Positions 8,112 through 17,168 of a stretch of DNA of 44,277 nt are shown here, piece after piece. Position 1 is the stretch's first letter. Each line of letters begins with the position of its first letter. The stretch is from NCBI GenBank assembly GCA_902584225.1, contig CACHYX010000005.1, forward strand, positions 1 to 44,277, given 5' to 3'. Made by a program: the position numbers and the translations under genes. The DNA is from an uncultured Pelagibacteraceae bacterium (GTDB lineage Bacteria; Pseudomonadota; Alphaproteobacteria; Pelagibacterales; Pelagibacteraceae). The notes beneath the pieces were generated by a model. It was not told the origin of the DNA. It did not search any database and worked only from the letters and a program-made list of their open reading frames with translations.

Positions 8112-8570
8112 CTATAATATTAATTTTGACACCACCATAGATACAGTGGTCGATAAGTTTAGTGATCTTTTTTTTTTAAGAATAGGTATTTTTATTCTTT
8201 TGTCTACTTCATGATGAATATTCTTTGGTACACCTGCACTTTCTCTACCAAATAAAAAAGTATCATTTTTTTTTATTTTAAATGATTTGATCGAATCTTT
8301 AGCTTTTGTAGTCATTAAAACCACTCTTGAATTTTTCTTTGCTTCAAAAAATTGATCTGAATTCTCGTAAATTTTAATCATTTTTTCATCTAAATAGTCC
8401 ATTACCACTCTTCTAAAACGCTTGTCATGAAAAGTGAAGCCACATGGCTCAATAATCTCCAATTTTACACCCAAACATGAGCAAGTTCTTATTATGGATG
8501 CAGTATTTTGAGGAATGTCAGGCTGATAGAGAGCAATTTTAGCTGTTAATTTTGTCTTATTATGTGTCAT
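8112..8570 (-). CDS. trmL: tRNA (cytidine/uridine-34-2'-O)-methyltransferase
   Basis: SPOUT-fold methyltransferase, 152 aa, a minimal one-domain TrmL size. It methylates the ribose of the wobble nucleotide in leucine tRNAs. Motifs: IALYQPDIPQNTASIIRTC at the N-terminus, GFTFHDKRFRRVVMDYLD, the knot motifs LFGRESAGVPKNI and the final IPILKKKRSLNLSTTVSM. It is first in a minus-strand run with hemF and greA, and is divergent from petA across 65 bp that contain a strong dyad. Confidence 0.9.
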   Translation of the reverse strand: MTHNKTKLTAKIALYQPDIPQNTASIIRTCSCLGVKLEIIEPCGFTFHDKRFRRVVMDYLDEKMIKIYENSDQFFEAKKNSRVVLMTTKAKDSIKSFKIKKNDTFLFGRESAGVPKNIHHEVDKRIKIPILKKKRSLNLSTTVSMVVSKLIL

Positions 8571-8597
8571 TCTTGCTATAGAAAAATTCCACTTTTA

Positions 8598-8619
8598 TAT
8601 TATATGAAATCATATAATA
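8598..8619. promoter_or_regulatory. Perfect dyad in trmL/petA divergent region
   Basis: Left arm TATTATATGA (8598-8607) and right arm TCATATAATA (8610-8619) are exact reverse complements separated by AA, ending 16 nt before the petA ATG. Each arm contains a perfect TATAAT -10 hexamer, one per strand (plus 8613-8618; minus 8604-8599). The element may therefore be two back-to-back -10 boxes, an operator for a dimeric regulator, or both. No convincing -35 is visible for either direction. Confidence 0.5.
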
Positions 8620-8635
8620 AATAAATTAAGTATTA

Positions 8636-9148
8636 ATGTCAGACGAAAAAAAACCTAATAGAAGAGACTTTATTTTTACAGCTACAGCTGCTGTAGGAGC
8701 AGTTGGTGCGGGCGCTGCTGCATGGCCTTTAATTGATCAAATGAACCCAGATGCCTCGGTTAAGGCTCTTGCTAGCACAGAAGTAGATGTAAGCAGTTTG
8801 CAGCCAGGCCAGTCGGTAACTGTTTTGTGGAGAGGCAAACCTGTATTTATAAAAAGAAGAACAGAAAATGAAATTAACGAAGCAAGAAACGTAAACATTT
8901 CTGATTTAAAACATCCTGAGAAAGATGAGGACAGAGCAAAAAATCCAGAGTGGTTAGTTATGTTGGGTGTTTGTACTCATTTAGGATGTGTGCCACTTGG
9001 TGACAAAGGTGAATATGGCGGTTGGTTTTGCCCATGTCATGGTTCACATTATGATACATCTGGAAGAATAAGAAAAGGTCCAGCCCCAACCAATTTAGAA
9101 ATTCCAAAGTACGAATTTGTAAACAGTAACACGATTAAGATAGGTTAA
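8636..9148 (+). CDS. petA: Ubiquinol-cytochrome c reductase, Rieske iron-sulfur subunit
   Basis: 170 aa Rieske protein of the cytochrome bc1 complex, which passes electrons from ubiquinol to cytochrome c1. The N-terminus has a twin-arginine-type signal ([11 protein letters not shown]) leading into a membrane anchor at about 12-32. The 2Fe-2S ligands lie in CTHLGC (113-118) and CPCHGSH (132-138), and [10 protein letters not shown] (148-157) closes the cluster-binding fold. ATG start; upstream is AU-rich with no clear Shine-Dalgarno. petB follows after 1 nt and petC overlaps petB, so petABC is one operon. Confidence 0.97.
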   Translation: MSDEKKPNRRDFIFTATAAVGAVGAGAAAWPLIDQMNPDASVKALASTEVDVSSLQPGQSVTVLWRGKPVFIKRRTENEINEARNVNISDLKHPEKDEDRAKNPEWLVMLGVCTHLGCVPLGDKGEYGGWFCPCHGSHYDTSGRIRKGPAPTNLEIPKYEFVNSNTIKIG

Positions 9149-9149
9149 A

Positions 9150-10418
9150 ATGAGCGATCACAATTACACACCATCATCAAAATTTGGAAAATGGTTTAAT
9201 GATAGATTACCTTTGCTTACTCTAGCAAATCATTTAACAGATTACCCAACACCTAAAAATTTAAATTATTGGTGGACGTTTGGGGGTATTTTAACGTTTT
9301 GTTTAATTACTCAAATTATAACAGGTCTTGTTTTGGCTATGCATTACATAGCTCATGCAGACTTAGCTTTTAGTAGCGTTGAACACATTATGAGAGACGT
9401 AAACTATGGATGGCTCATAAGATATATTCATGCAAACGGAGCTTCAATGTTTTTCCTAGCAGTTTACATTCACATATTTAGATCATTGTTTTATGGGTCT
9501 TATAAAGCCCCAAGAGAGATTATATGGATTTTGGGAATTATGATTTACTTATTAATGATGGCCGCAGCTTTTATGGGTTATGTATTACCTTGGGGACAAA
9601 TGAGTTTTTGGGGAGCTACAGTTATTACTAATTTGTTTAGTGCCATTCCTTTAGTTGGAGAAAGTATAACTACATGGTTATGGGGTGGTTACTCAGTGGA
9701 CAATCCAACATTGACAAGATTTTTTACACTACACTATCTTATACCTTTTTTGATTTTGGGTCTGGTTGTTTTACACATATGGGCACTTCATGTTCCAGGT
9801 AACAATAATCCAGTTGGTATAGATATTCAAAAGCCCTCTAAAGATACTGTGCCATTCCATCCATACATTGTAATAAAAGATTTATTTGCATTACTATTAT
9901 TTATGATTGTATTTGCCTTTTTCGTATTTTATTCGCCAAACATTCTTGGGCACGCAGATAATTATATAGAAGCAAACCCGTTAGTAACCCCAGCTCATAT
10001 TGTACCAGAGTGGTACTTGTTACCATTTTATGCAATCTTAAGATCAATTCCTGATAAGCTTTTAGGAGTTGTTGCGATGTTATCAGCGATATTTATTTTA
10101 GCGGCATTACCATGGTTAGACACTTCAAAAGTAAGATCAGCAGTTTTTAGACCGTTATATAAACAATTTTACTGGATACTTGTAATCGATGTTTTAATAT
10201 TAGGTTATGTAGGGGCAATGCCAGCAGAGGGATTATATTTATTAATTGCAAGAGTAGCTACTGCATATTACTTTTTACACTTTTTGTTAATACTTCCAAT
10301 TTTGGGCAAAATTGAAAAAACGACACCTTTACCTCTAAGTATTACGAGTCCAGTTTTAGGAGGATCGGCAGATCTCGCGATGGCAAAAAATATAGATGTA
10401 AGAAAAGAGAAGTTATAG
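9150..10418 (+). CDS. petB: Ubiquinol-cytochrome c reductase, cytochrome b subunit
   Basis: 422 aa multi-pass membrane protein forming the quinone-oxidising and quinone-reducing sites. The four haem ligands are recognisable as His94 (RYIHANG), His108 (VYIHIF), His195 (TLHYLIP) and His209 (VVLHIW). The Qo-site PEWY motif is at 286-289. About eight transmembrane helices are expected. It is a full-length bc1-type cytochrome b rather than the split b6/subunit IV form. ATG start 1 nt after petA; its TAG stop shares a base with the petC GTG start. Confidence 0.98.
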   Translation: MSDHNYTPSSKFGKWFNDRLPLLTLANHLTDYPTPKNLNYWWTFGGILTFCLITQIITGLVLAMHYIAHADLAFSSVEHIMRDVNYGWLIRYIHANGASMFFLAVYIHIFRSLFYGSYKAPREIIWILGIMIYLLMMAAAFMGYVLPWGQMSFWGATVITNLFSAIPLVGESITTWLWGGYSVDNPTLTRFFTLHYLIPFLILGLVVLHIWALHVPGNNNPVGIDIQKPSKDTVPFHPYIVIKDLFALLLFMIVFAFFVFYSPNILGHADNYIEANPLVTPAHIVPEWYLLPFYAILRSIPDKLLGVVAMLSAIFILAALPWLDTSKVRSAVFRPLYKQFYWILVIDVLILGYVGAMPAEGLYLLIARVATAYYFLHFLLILPILGKIEKTTPLPLSITSPVLGGSADLAMAKNIDVRKEKL

Positions 10419-11200
10419 TGCAAAGAATATTTAAAATTCTTTTTTTCCTCTTAATTTTGAATACAAATTTTGCAAATTCAATATCTGCAGAAAACACAAG
10501 TAAATTATTAACAACTGACTGGTCTTTTAAAGGTCCATTCGGTAAATTCGATAGAGCTTCACTTCAAAGAGGTTATCAAGTTTACAATGAAGTCTGCGCT
10601 TCTTGTCACTCTTTAAAATATGTTTCATATAGAAATTTGTCTGAAAAAGGTGGGCCAGAATTTTCTGTAAAAGAAGCAAAAGCAATTGCTGCAAGTTTTG
10701 AAATTACTGATGGGCCAAATCAAGATGGTGAAATGTTTACAAGACCGGCGAAACTTTCTGATAAATTTGTAATGCCATACAGTAATGAAGAGGAAGCTAA
10801 ATCAGCTAATGGAGGTGCCTATCCACCAGATATGTCTGTTTTAGTGAAGGCAAGAGCAGGCGGTGCAGATTATATATACTCAGTTTTATTAGGTTATGTA
10901 GACCCACCAGAAAATATAAAACTAGATGATGGGGTTTATTACAACAAGTATATGTATGGAAACAAAATCAAGATGCCTAAACAACTTTCTGATGGTCTCG
11001 TAGAATATTCTGACGGGACAAATGCTACCGAAGAACAAATGGCAAAAGATGTTACAAGCTTTCTTATGTGGACTGCAGAACCTCATTTAGAGCAAAGGCA
11101 CAAAACAGGATTTAGAGCAATTGTTTATTTGATCATACTTACTGTGCTAGTCTATTTTAGTATGAAAAAAATATGGTCAAGAGTTGAAACGAATGTTTAA
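10418..11200 (+). CDS. petC: Ubiquinol-cytochrome c reductase, cytochrome c1 subunit
   Basis: 260 aa. A signal sequence (about 1-22) precedes the periplasmic haem domain. The covalent haem site CASCH is at 60-64, PPDMS follows in the middle of the protein, and the Met in KMPKQLSD is the likely sixth ligand. A C-terminal transmembrane anchor (about AIVYLIILTVLVYFSM) holds it in the inner membrane. Initiation is GTG, overlapping the petB stop by one base. The last 24 nt overlap the convergent ychF gene. Confidence 0.96.
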   Translation: MQRIFKILFFLLILNTNFANSISAENTSKLLTTDWSFKGPFGKFDRASLQRGYQVYNEVCASCHSLKYVSYRNLSEKGGPEFSVKEAKAIAASFEITDGPNQDGEMFTRPAKLSDKFVMPYSNEEEAKSANGGAYPPDMSVLVKARAGGADYIYSVLLGYVDPPENIKLDDGVYYNKYMYGNKIKMPKQLSDGLVEYSDGTNATEEQMAKDVTSFLMWTAEPHLEQRHKTGFRAIVYLIILTVLVYFSMKKIWSRVETNV

Positions 11201-12250
11201 AATATCGCCGTCTTTTACAATATAATCCTTTCCCTCTAACCTCATTTTACCATTATTTTTAGAATTGACCCAGCCATCATTATCTAAAAAATCATCATAA
11301 GAAACAGTTTCCGCTCTAATAAAACCTTTTTCAAAATCTGTATGTATTTTTCCTGCGGCAGTGGGCGCTAAACTATTTCTTTCAATTGTCCAAGCTCTAC
11401 TTTCTTCAGGGCCTGACGTAAAAAAAGTATTTAATTCTAACAATTTATAACCTTTATTAATCAGGTTATTTAAACCTGTTGTTTTAATTCCCATAACCTT
11501 CATAAAATTTTCTTTTTCATCATTATTTAATTGATTAATTTGGTTTTCGATATCAGCTGATATAATTAAAACATTTTCCATATTTACAGATTTTTTTACT
11601 TGTTCAGTATATCTATTACCATTTTGTATACTGTCTTCATCAACATTGCATACGTATAACTTTGGTTTTAATGAGAGAAGACCAGAAGAGGATATTTCAT
11701 TTTTATCGAAATTCTGCTTTAAGTTATCAATTGGCTTATCATTATTAATTAATTCTAATGCTTGATTAAGTAATTCAAATTCTTTTTCATTCAAATTTTT
11801 CTTATTTTTTTTATCAATTCTTTTTTGAATTGACTCTAAATCTGCTAATTTCATTTCAGTCTCTATAATTTCTAAATCTCTAATTGGATCAACGTTAGGA
11901 TTAACGTTTTGAATATCAGTGGAGTCGAAACATCTTAAAAGATGTATAATCGCATCAACTTCTCTTATATGGGATAAAAATTTATTTCCTAAACCTTCAC
12001 CTTTCGAGGCTCCTTTTACAAGTCCGGCGATGTCCACAAAAGTAATACTTGTATAAATTTTTTTTTTGGATTTTGAAATCTGAACAAGTTTATCGAGCCT
12101 TGTGTCTACAACAGGCACCATGCCAACATTAGGTTCGATTGTGCAAAAAGGAAAATTTCCAGAAAGTGCTTTGGTAGAATTTGTTAATGCGTTAAATAAA
12201 GTTGATTTTCCAACATTGGGCAAACCTACGATACCGCATTTAAAACCCAT
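11177..12250 (-). CDS. ychF: Redox-regulated ATPase/GTPase YchF (Obg family)
   Basis: 357 aa, OLA1/YchF family P-loop NTPase that associates with ribosomes and influences stress responses. The Walker A GLPNVGKST is at 9-17, switch motif DIAGLVKGASKGEGLGN follows, and NVDED replaces the classic NKxD, which is the hallmark of YchF and its ATP preference. The C-terminal TGS-like domain ends KMRLEGKDYIVKDGDILNIRF. Last gene of the minus-strand prs-rplY-pth-ychF cluster, 4 nt after pth. Confidence 0.96.
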   Translation of the reverse strand: MGFKCGIVGLPNVGKSTLFNALTNSTKALSGNFPFCTIEPNVGMVPVVDTRLDKLVQISKSKKKIYTSITFVDIAGLVKGASKGEGLGNKFLSHIREVDAIIHLLRCFDSTDIQNVNPNVDPIRDLEIIETEMKLADLESIQKRIDKKNKKNLNEKEFELLNQALELINNDKPIDNLKQNFDKNEISSSGLLSLKPKLYVCNVDEDSIQNGNRYTEQVKKSVNMENVLIISADIENQINQLNNDEKENFMKVMGIKTTGLNNLINKGYKLLELNTFFTSGPEESRAWTIERNSLAPTAAGKIHTDFEKGFIRAETVSYDDFLDNDGWVNSKNNGKMRLEGKDYIVKDGDILNIRFNS

Positions 12251-12254
12251 TTAA

Positions 12255-12815
12255 TTATTTATTGTTTACGGTACTTGAAAATAAGTCCAGTTTTTTTTCA
12301 ATGAGAATTGATAAATTATCTGTGATATTTTCTTTTATTGATTCAAGTTCTGTTTTCTCATCTTCGTCAAAATCTTTCAGGACGTGGTCATTTACTGCTA
12401 TGTTATTTTTTGGTTTGCCAATACCAATTCTAACTCTTGAATATTCTTTTCCTATAAACTTATCAATTGAGGCAATACCATTATGACCTGCATCTGATCC
12501 CCCAAACTTTGCTTTAACTTTCCCAAAATCAATATCTAAATCATCATGGAAAACAATTACATCCTCTACATCAATTTTAAAGTACTCCATTAATTCTCTG
12601 ATACATATTCCTGAATTATTCATAAAGGTTAGAGGTTTTATTGCATAAACTTTTTTATTATTGATACTTCCAGTTGTAAGAAGTCCTTTAAATTTTGGTT
12701 TTTGTTTTGATAATTTAAATTTATTATTTATTGCATCAATAATTTTAAAACCGATGTTATGTCTATTATTTTCAGAATTCGGTGTAGGATTTCCTAGTCC
12801 AACAAAAAGTAACAT
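12255..12815 (-). CDS. pth: Peptidyl-tRNA hydrolase
   Basis: 186 aa. It releases peptides from peptidyl-tRNA that drops off ribosomes. Conserved elements: FVGLGNPTPNSENNRHNIGF with the catalytic His19, PLTFMNNSG, VIVFHDDLDIDFGKVK with the assisting Asp, and GGSDAGHNGIASI. ATG start. It sits between rplY (28-nt gap) and ychF (4 nt), a widely conserved arrangement. Confidence 0.97.
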   Translation of the reverse strand: MLLFVGLGNPTPNSENNRHNIGFKIIDAINNKFKLSKQKPKFKGLLTTGSINNKKVYAIKPLTFMNNSGICIRELMEYFKIDVEDVIVFHDDLDIDFGKVKAKFGGSDAGHNGIASIDKFIGKEYSRVRIGIGKPKNNIAVNDHVLKDFDEDEKTELESIKENITDNLSILIEKKLDLFSSTVNNK

Positions 12816-12842
12816 TATTTAATTAAATTCTTCAATTGTAAA

Positions 12843-13583
12843 TTATTTTTTTTCAGGCTGACCTTTTTTTGGGTCCTCTTTTTTATCAGCTTCTTTTTTC
12901 TCACCCTCAGCCCCTTTAGCATCTTTTGCATCACCAGTTTCTGTGGCCCCTTCACCAGTTGTAGAAGCTGCTTCCGCACCTTCTGCTCCTTCCTCTGTCT
13001 CTGCTGGTTTTTCTGGTTCTTTAATAACTGTTGGTGCTGCTACAGTTGCGATCACAAAGTCTCTACCACGAATAGTTGGTTCAACATTTTCAGGAAGTTT
13101 AATTGAAGAAATTTTAAAAGAATGTCCTATATCAACTCCATCTAAATCAACAACCAGTTCACTTGGAATATTTTCAGATGGACATTTAAGTTCAACTTTT
13201 CTACGAACTATATTTAATACACCACCTCTTTTCAAACCAGGAGATTTTTCTGTATTAATAAAATTTACCGGTATTTCAATTATGACGCTTGAACCTTTTA
13301 CGATTCTTAAAAAGTCAATATGGATTGGATCATCAGTTAATATATCGTAAGAAATTTCTTTAGGTAAAACATTTTCATCTTTTCCATTAATTTTCAAATT
13401 TAATATACTTGATAAAAAGTTCTCTTTCTCAATAAGATTTTTCAATAATTTTTTTGAAATAGATATTTTTTGAGTTTCAGATTTTCCACCATAGACTATG
13501 CCAGGAACATTACCTTCTGATCTTAGTTTATTTACCTCACCAGAAGTTTTAGTATTTCTTAAACTTGCATCAATCGTATTCAT
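12843..13583 (-). CDS. rplY: 50S ribosomal protein L25/CTC family, with charged C-terminal tail
   Basis: 246 aa, the long (TL5/CTC) form of the 5S rRNA-binding protein. The N-terminal L25 domain (about 5-95) has the SGEVNKLRSEGNVPGIVYGG start, and the beta C-terminal domain runs to about 185. The last ~57 residues (about 190-246) are low-complexity, rich in Glu, Ala, Gly, Lys and Thr (EEGAEGAEAA, KKEADKKEDPKK), probably disordered. This tail is visibly more G+C-rich than its surroundings. ATG start; 45 nt after prs on the same strand. Confidence 0.93.
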   Translation of the reverse strand: MNTIDASLRNTKTSGEVNKLRSEGNVPGIVYGGKSETQKISISKKLLKNLIEKENFLSSILNLKINGKDENVLPKEISYDILTDDPIHIDFLRIVKGSSVIIEIPVNFINTEKSPGLKRGGVLNIVRRKVELKCPSENIPSELVVDLDGVDIGHSFKISSIKLPENVEPTIRGRDFVIATVAAPTVIKEPEKPAETEEGAEGAEAASTTGEGATETGDAKDAKGAEGEKKEADKKEDPKKGQPEKK

Positions 13584-13628
13584 AGAGAAAAAGCGTTGTA
13601 ACTCAAGTTAGTTAATAAAACAAGTAAA

Positions 13629-14561
13629 TTATTTAAACAAAAATGAAACAGATGTAGAATTTGAAATTCTTCTAATTGCTTCACCCATTAAGTTAGAAAT
13701 TGACAAAATTTCAATATTTTTTGCGGATCTTACTTTATTCTCATTATTAATTGTGTCTGTAATTACAAGTTTTTTGATTGGAGAATTTTTAATAGATTTC
13801 ACAGCATCTCCACTTAAGACACCATGAGAAATGTAAACATATACATCTTTGGCACCTCTTTGTTTAAGTGCCTTAGCTGCATTAACGATTGTTCCACCAG
13901 AGTCGATTATATCGTCAACGATTATGCAAGTTTTTCCTTTCACATCTCCAATGACATTCATGACTTGTGATTGACCAGGCTTAGGTCTTCTTTTATCAAC
14001 AATTGCAAGTCCTACATTTAAAATTCTACCTAAGGCTCTTGATCTTTCAACTCCTCCTACGTCGGGCGCAACACAAATTATATTTTTACTTTTAATTTTT
14101 TTTTTAATATGTCTTGCAAATAATGGGGTTGTAAAAAGGTTATCTACAGGAATATCAAAGAAACCTTGAATTTGTCCAGCGTGCAAATCTACAGTAACAA
14201 CTCTATCCGCCCCTGCTTGTGTGATTAAGTTCGAAACCAATTTTGCAGAAATAGAGGTTCTAGGCACCACTTTTCTATCTTGTCTAGCGTAACCAAAATA
14301 AGGTATTACGGCTGTAATATTTTTTGCAGAAGATCTTTTAAGAGCATCTATGCAAAGCAACATTTCCATCAAATTGTCATTTGCTGGGGAAGATACTGAC
14401 TGAATGAAAAAAATATTATTGCCTCTTATATTTTCATTTATCTCAACATAAATTTCACCGTCTTTAAATTTTCTTATGTTTGAATTTACAAGTTTTTCTT
14501 TTAGATATTTTGCAATTTTTGAACTGAGATTTTTATTGCTATTTCCTGTGAGAATCTTCAT
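13629..14561 (-). CDS. prs: Ribose-phosphate pyrophosphokinase (PRPP synthase)
   Basis: 310 aa class I enzyme making phosphoribosyl pyrophosphate for nucleotides, histidine and tryptophan. Visible motifs: KFKDGEIYVEI near residues 36-46, PYFGYARQDRK flexible loop, VTVDLHAGQIQGFF, and the PRPP-binding loop IIVDDIIDSGGTIV. ATG start, 13 nt after pgeF. The prs-rplY-pth-ychF order is conserved across many bacteria, and PRPP also feeds pyrimidine synthesis together with the carAB genes in this window. Confidence 0.97.
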   Translation of the reverse strand: MKILTGNSNKNLSSKIAKYLKEKLVNSNIRKFKDGEIYVEINENIRGNNIFFIQSVSSPANDNLMEMLLCIDALKRSSAKNITAVIPYFGYARQDRKVVPRTSISAKLVSNLITQAGADRVVTVDLHAGQIQGFFDIPVDNLFTTPLFARHIKKKIKSKNIICVAPDVGGVERSRALGRILNVGLAIVDKRRPKPGQSQVMNVIGDVKGKTCIIVDDIIDSGGTIVNAAKALKQRGAKDVYVYISHGVLSGDAVKSIKNSPIKKLVITDTINNENKVRSAKNIEILSISNLMGEAIRRISNSTSVSFLFK

Positions 14562-14574
14562 TTTTAGAAAAAAG

Positions 14575-15330
14575 TTATTTAAGCATAATTATAGATATAT
14601 TTCTACCATAATCATCTTCTTTATTTTTTAAAGCCCTCCTTGCACTAAAAAACTCAGTCCTGTTTTTAAAAGTATCTTTGTTAATTATATCTATATTACT
14701 TATTTTTAATGATCTTAGTTGAGATTTAATAAATTTTTTTAAATCAAAAAAAATTCTAGTTTTTTTAAAGTAAAAAAATTTACGATTTCGATCATTAAGG
14801 TTTAAAAATCTTTTCATAAATTCTTTTTTCACTTCATAGTTTTCTCTAAATATCGATGGACCTATTACTGCAGAAATATTTTTGTTTTCAGAGCCTTTTT
14901 TAATCATAAATTTTATACACTTTTTCAGAATATTTTTAAAAGCACCCTTCCAGCCAACATGGATAGCTGCAATCATTGGCAATTTTTTGTCATAAATAAG
15001 AACTGGAGCACAATCAGCGGTTAAAATACCCAAAGCTAAATTTTTTTTTGAGGTAATCAAGCCATCACCAACGAGTTTTTTTGAGGGTCTTTTCAAAATA
15101 AAGTGACATTTGTTACTATGTGTTTGTTTAAGCAATATTAGGTTTTTTGGAGAAACCTTAAACTTTTTCGAAACAATTTTTAAATTTTTTTTAACATTAG
15201 AAATTTTATCATTAGAACCAGGACCACAATTTAAGGCACTATAAATTCCATTTGATACTCCTCCTTTTTTTCCAAAAAAACCATGTGTGATATTTTTAAA
15301 CTTTACTAATTTTTTAGATTTTAATGTCAT
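14575..15330 (-). CDS. pgeF: Multicopper polyphenol oxidase / peptidoglycan editing factor family
   Basis: 251 aa YfiH/LACC1-like protein. The metal-site residues appear as His in LLKQTHSN, Cys in LTADCAPVL and His in AIHVGWKGAF. Relatives act as purine nucleoside phosphorylases/deaminases (LACC1), and E. coli PgeF removes mis-incorporated residues from peptidoglycan precursors; which activity applies here is unknown. The gene overlaps the end of the upstream methyltransferase gene by 17 nt, following the alphaproteobacterial lgt-MidA-pgeF order. Confidence 0.88.
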   Translation of the reverse strand: MTLKSKKLVKFKNITHGFFGKKGGVSNGIYSALNCGPGSNDKISNVKKNLKIVSKKFKVSPKNLILLKQTHSNKCHFILKRPSKKLVGDGLITSKKNLALGILTADCAPVLIYDKKLPMIAAIHVGWKGAFKNILKKCIKFMIKKGSENKNISAVIGPSIFRENYEVKKEFMKRFLNLNDRNRKFFYFKKTRIFFDLKKFIKSQLRSLKISNIDIINKDTFKNRTEFFSARRALKNKEDDYGRNISIIMLK

Positions 15331-16363
15331 TAAACCCTGTCTTAAAGTTGTTATCTTTCTTTGTTACAAACATTACTTTAAACAACTCACCCATCTCATC
15401 TTTGTGTGTAAGCCTTCTTATTCTTGTGTAAAGATCCGTTTTTTTTAGGAAACTCATTTTTTTCGATATTATTTCAGCTCTTAAATTTATTCCCATGTTT
15501 TTTAAAAAACTTCCTTGATTAGTAATACCACCAACTTTTAATCCATTTAAATTAACAATTTGTTCGATAAAGTTAAAATTTATATGATGAGTTATATCAA
15601 TATTTTGGTAGTCATCAAAAATATTTACTTTTTTATGATTTTTAATCCCTTGTAAACTATCGTACATTTTTTTTTCAGAGGTACCATAATCAATTAATAA
15701 AATACCTCCCGTAGAAGATTTTATTTTTTTACAAATACTTTTTAGATATTTGACCATTAAAGGTGAAAATTCTATAAAATTTTGATTTTCGTCTATCCCT
15801 TGATTGAAAATTTTCTCCATTTTTTTTTTAGTAACTTTTTTCTTCTCAAGAGAGAATTTTCCACTTTTATTTAATAATACAAAATTTTCATACCATTCTT
15901 CATTTATTTTAATAAACTGCTTTATTGGCAAAGCATCAAAAAATTCATTAGCCAAAAATATAGTTGGAGAATTTGGCAATTTATCAAAATTATCTAACCA
16001 CTTAACACTTTTTGAAAATTTTTCTTTTTGTAATTTTTTAAGAGACACACTTTTTTCAAAAATAAAAAATTTGAATTTATCTTTTACAATTTCCAATTTA
16101 TTCAATGTATTAATTAAGACTTCTATGAGTTCCCCATTTCCTGCACCCAATTCTACTAAATTGATTTTTTCTGGTTTATTTAAATTTTCCCAAAATGATA
16201 CAATCCAAATAGCAATCATTTCAGAAAAAAGTTTTGAAATTCCTGGAGATGTAATAAAATCTCCTCTTCGACCAAATTCCATTTTTCTTTGATAATAACC
16301 TTTATTTTTTTCATAAAGAGATTTATCAATAAAATTATCTAGTGATTGAGCCTTAGTGATCAT
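15314..16363 (-). CDS. MidA/NDUFAF7-family SAM-dependent methyltransferase
   Basis: 349 aa, DUF185 family. Mitochondrial NDUFAF7 dimethylates an arginine of complex I subunit NDUFS2. Supporting motifs are the N-terminal YEKNKGYYQRKMEFGRRGDF and ITSPGISKLFSEMIA, then the SAM-binding NLVELGAGNGEL, FLANEFFDALPI, and LLIDYG. The bacterial substrate is not established but a role in complex I maturation is the family-based inference. Its start overlaps the lgt stop by 4 nt (ATGA), and its end overlaps pgeF. Confidence 0.87.
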   Translation of the reverse strand: MITKAQSLDNFIDKSLYEKNKGYYQRKMEFGRRGDFITSPGISKLFSEMIAIWIVSFWENLNKPEKINLVELGAGNGELIEVLINTLNKLEIVKDKFKFFIFEKSVSLKKLQKEKFSKSVKWLDNFDKLPNSPTIFLANEFFDALPIKQFIKINEEWYENFVLLNKSGKFSLEKKKVTKKKMEKIFNQGIDENQNFIEFSPLMVKYLKSICKKIKSSTGGILLIDYGTSEKKMYDSLQGIKNHKKVNIFDDYQNIDITHHINFNFIEQIVNLNGLKVGGITNQGSFLKNMGINLRAEIISKKMSFLKKTDLYTRIRRLTHKDEMGELFKVMFVTKKDNNFKTGFNDIKI

Positions 16364-17124
16364 TTTTTTACTAATTTAAAAAGTATTACTCCAGAAATAA
16401 AAAATGCAATTGATAACATTTGCCCGTATGTAAAAATATTCATTAAGACACCTAGATGAGCATCTGGTTCCCTTGTAAACTCAATTATAAATCTAAAAAG
16501 AGAATAAAAAATTAAAAATAGTGACGATATTACCCCAGGAATTTCTGAAAATTTTTTCCAAAGTAAATTTAGAATTATGAACAAAACAATACCTTCAAAA
16601 AAACTTTCGTATAATTGTGAAGGATGTCTAAAAAGATTGTCTACCTTATTAAAATTAACTGAAAAAATAAAATCAGTTTCTCTGCCGTAAAGTTCAGAAT
16701 TTATAAAATTTGCAATTCTCCCTAAAAAAATTCCTATCGGTGCTACAAGGGACACCAAATCTGTATACCTAAAAAAATCTAAATTATATTTTTGAGTAAA
16801 TATATAAGTAGCTAAGCAAACACCCAACAAGCCACCATGGAAAGACATACCACCCTGCCAAATGAAAAATATTTCAAATGGATGACTTAAATAATAAAAA
16901 AAATTGTAAAAAATTACGTAGCCTAGCCTTCCACCAATAATTACTCCTAAAATTAGATAGGTGATAAAGTCGTCGACTAAAGTCTTTTCCCTCAAATCTT
17001 TAATTAAGAAATTTTTTATATAAAACCAACCTATTAAAAAACCAAAAATATATGCTAATGAATACCACCTTATTTGAAAGGATAAAAATTCAAATGCGAC
17101 AGGATCTAGATTATTTACAAACAT
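16360..17124 (-). CDS. lgt: Prolipoprotein diacylglyceryl transferase
   Basis: 254 aa inner-membrane enzyme that transfers diacylglycerol from phosphatidylglycerol to the lipobox cysteine of prolipoproteins. Seven or so hydrophobic helices are visible. Signature segments: WQGGMSFHGGLLG, GIFLGRIANFINSELYGRET (the Lgt signature with essential Arg and Asn) and FRHPSQLYESFFEG. The phosphatidylglycerol donor depends on pgsA, also present in this window. First gene of the minus-strand run; divergent from the UbiK-like gene across 44 bp. Confidence 0.96.
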   Translation of the reverse strand: MFVNNLDPVAFEFLSFQIRWYSLAYIFGFLIGWFYIKNFLIKDLREKTLVDDFITYLILGVIIGGRLGYVIFYNFFYYLSHPFEIFFIWQGGMSFHGGLLGVCLATYIFTQKYNLDFFRYTDLVSLVAPIGIFLGRIANFINSELYGRETDFIFSVNFNKVDNLFRHPSQLYESFFEGIVLFIILNLLWKKFSEIPGVISSLFLIFYSLFRFIIEFTREPDAHLGVLMNIFTYGQMLSIAFFISGVILFKLVKK

Positions 17125-17168
17125 TATAAAAATGAAATATAAGATATACTATCGTAAAAAAAAAAAAT

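Noticed and set aside
12943-13350. 135-aa open frame on the plus strand antisense to rplY
   Set aside because: It mirrors the low-complexity, codon-biased L25 coding sequence, has a repetitive Ser/Pro-rich translation with no recognisable motif, and lies wholly inside a confidently assigned gene.
15804-16292. 162-aa plus-strand open frame opposite the MidA-like gene
   Set aside because: Phe/Ser/Asn-rich translation typical of the antisense of Lys-rich AT-biased genes; the minus-strand frame has clear SAM-binding motifs.
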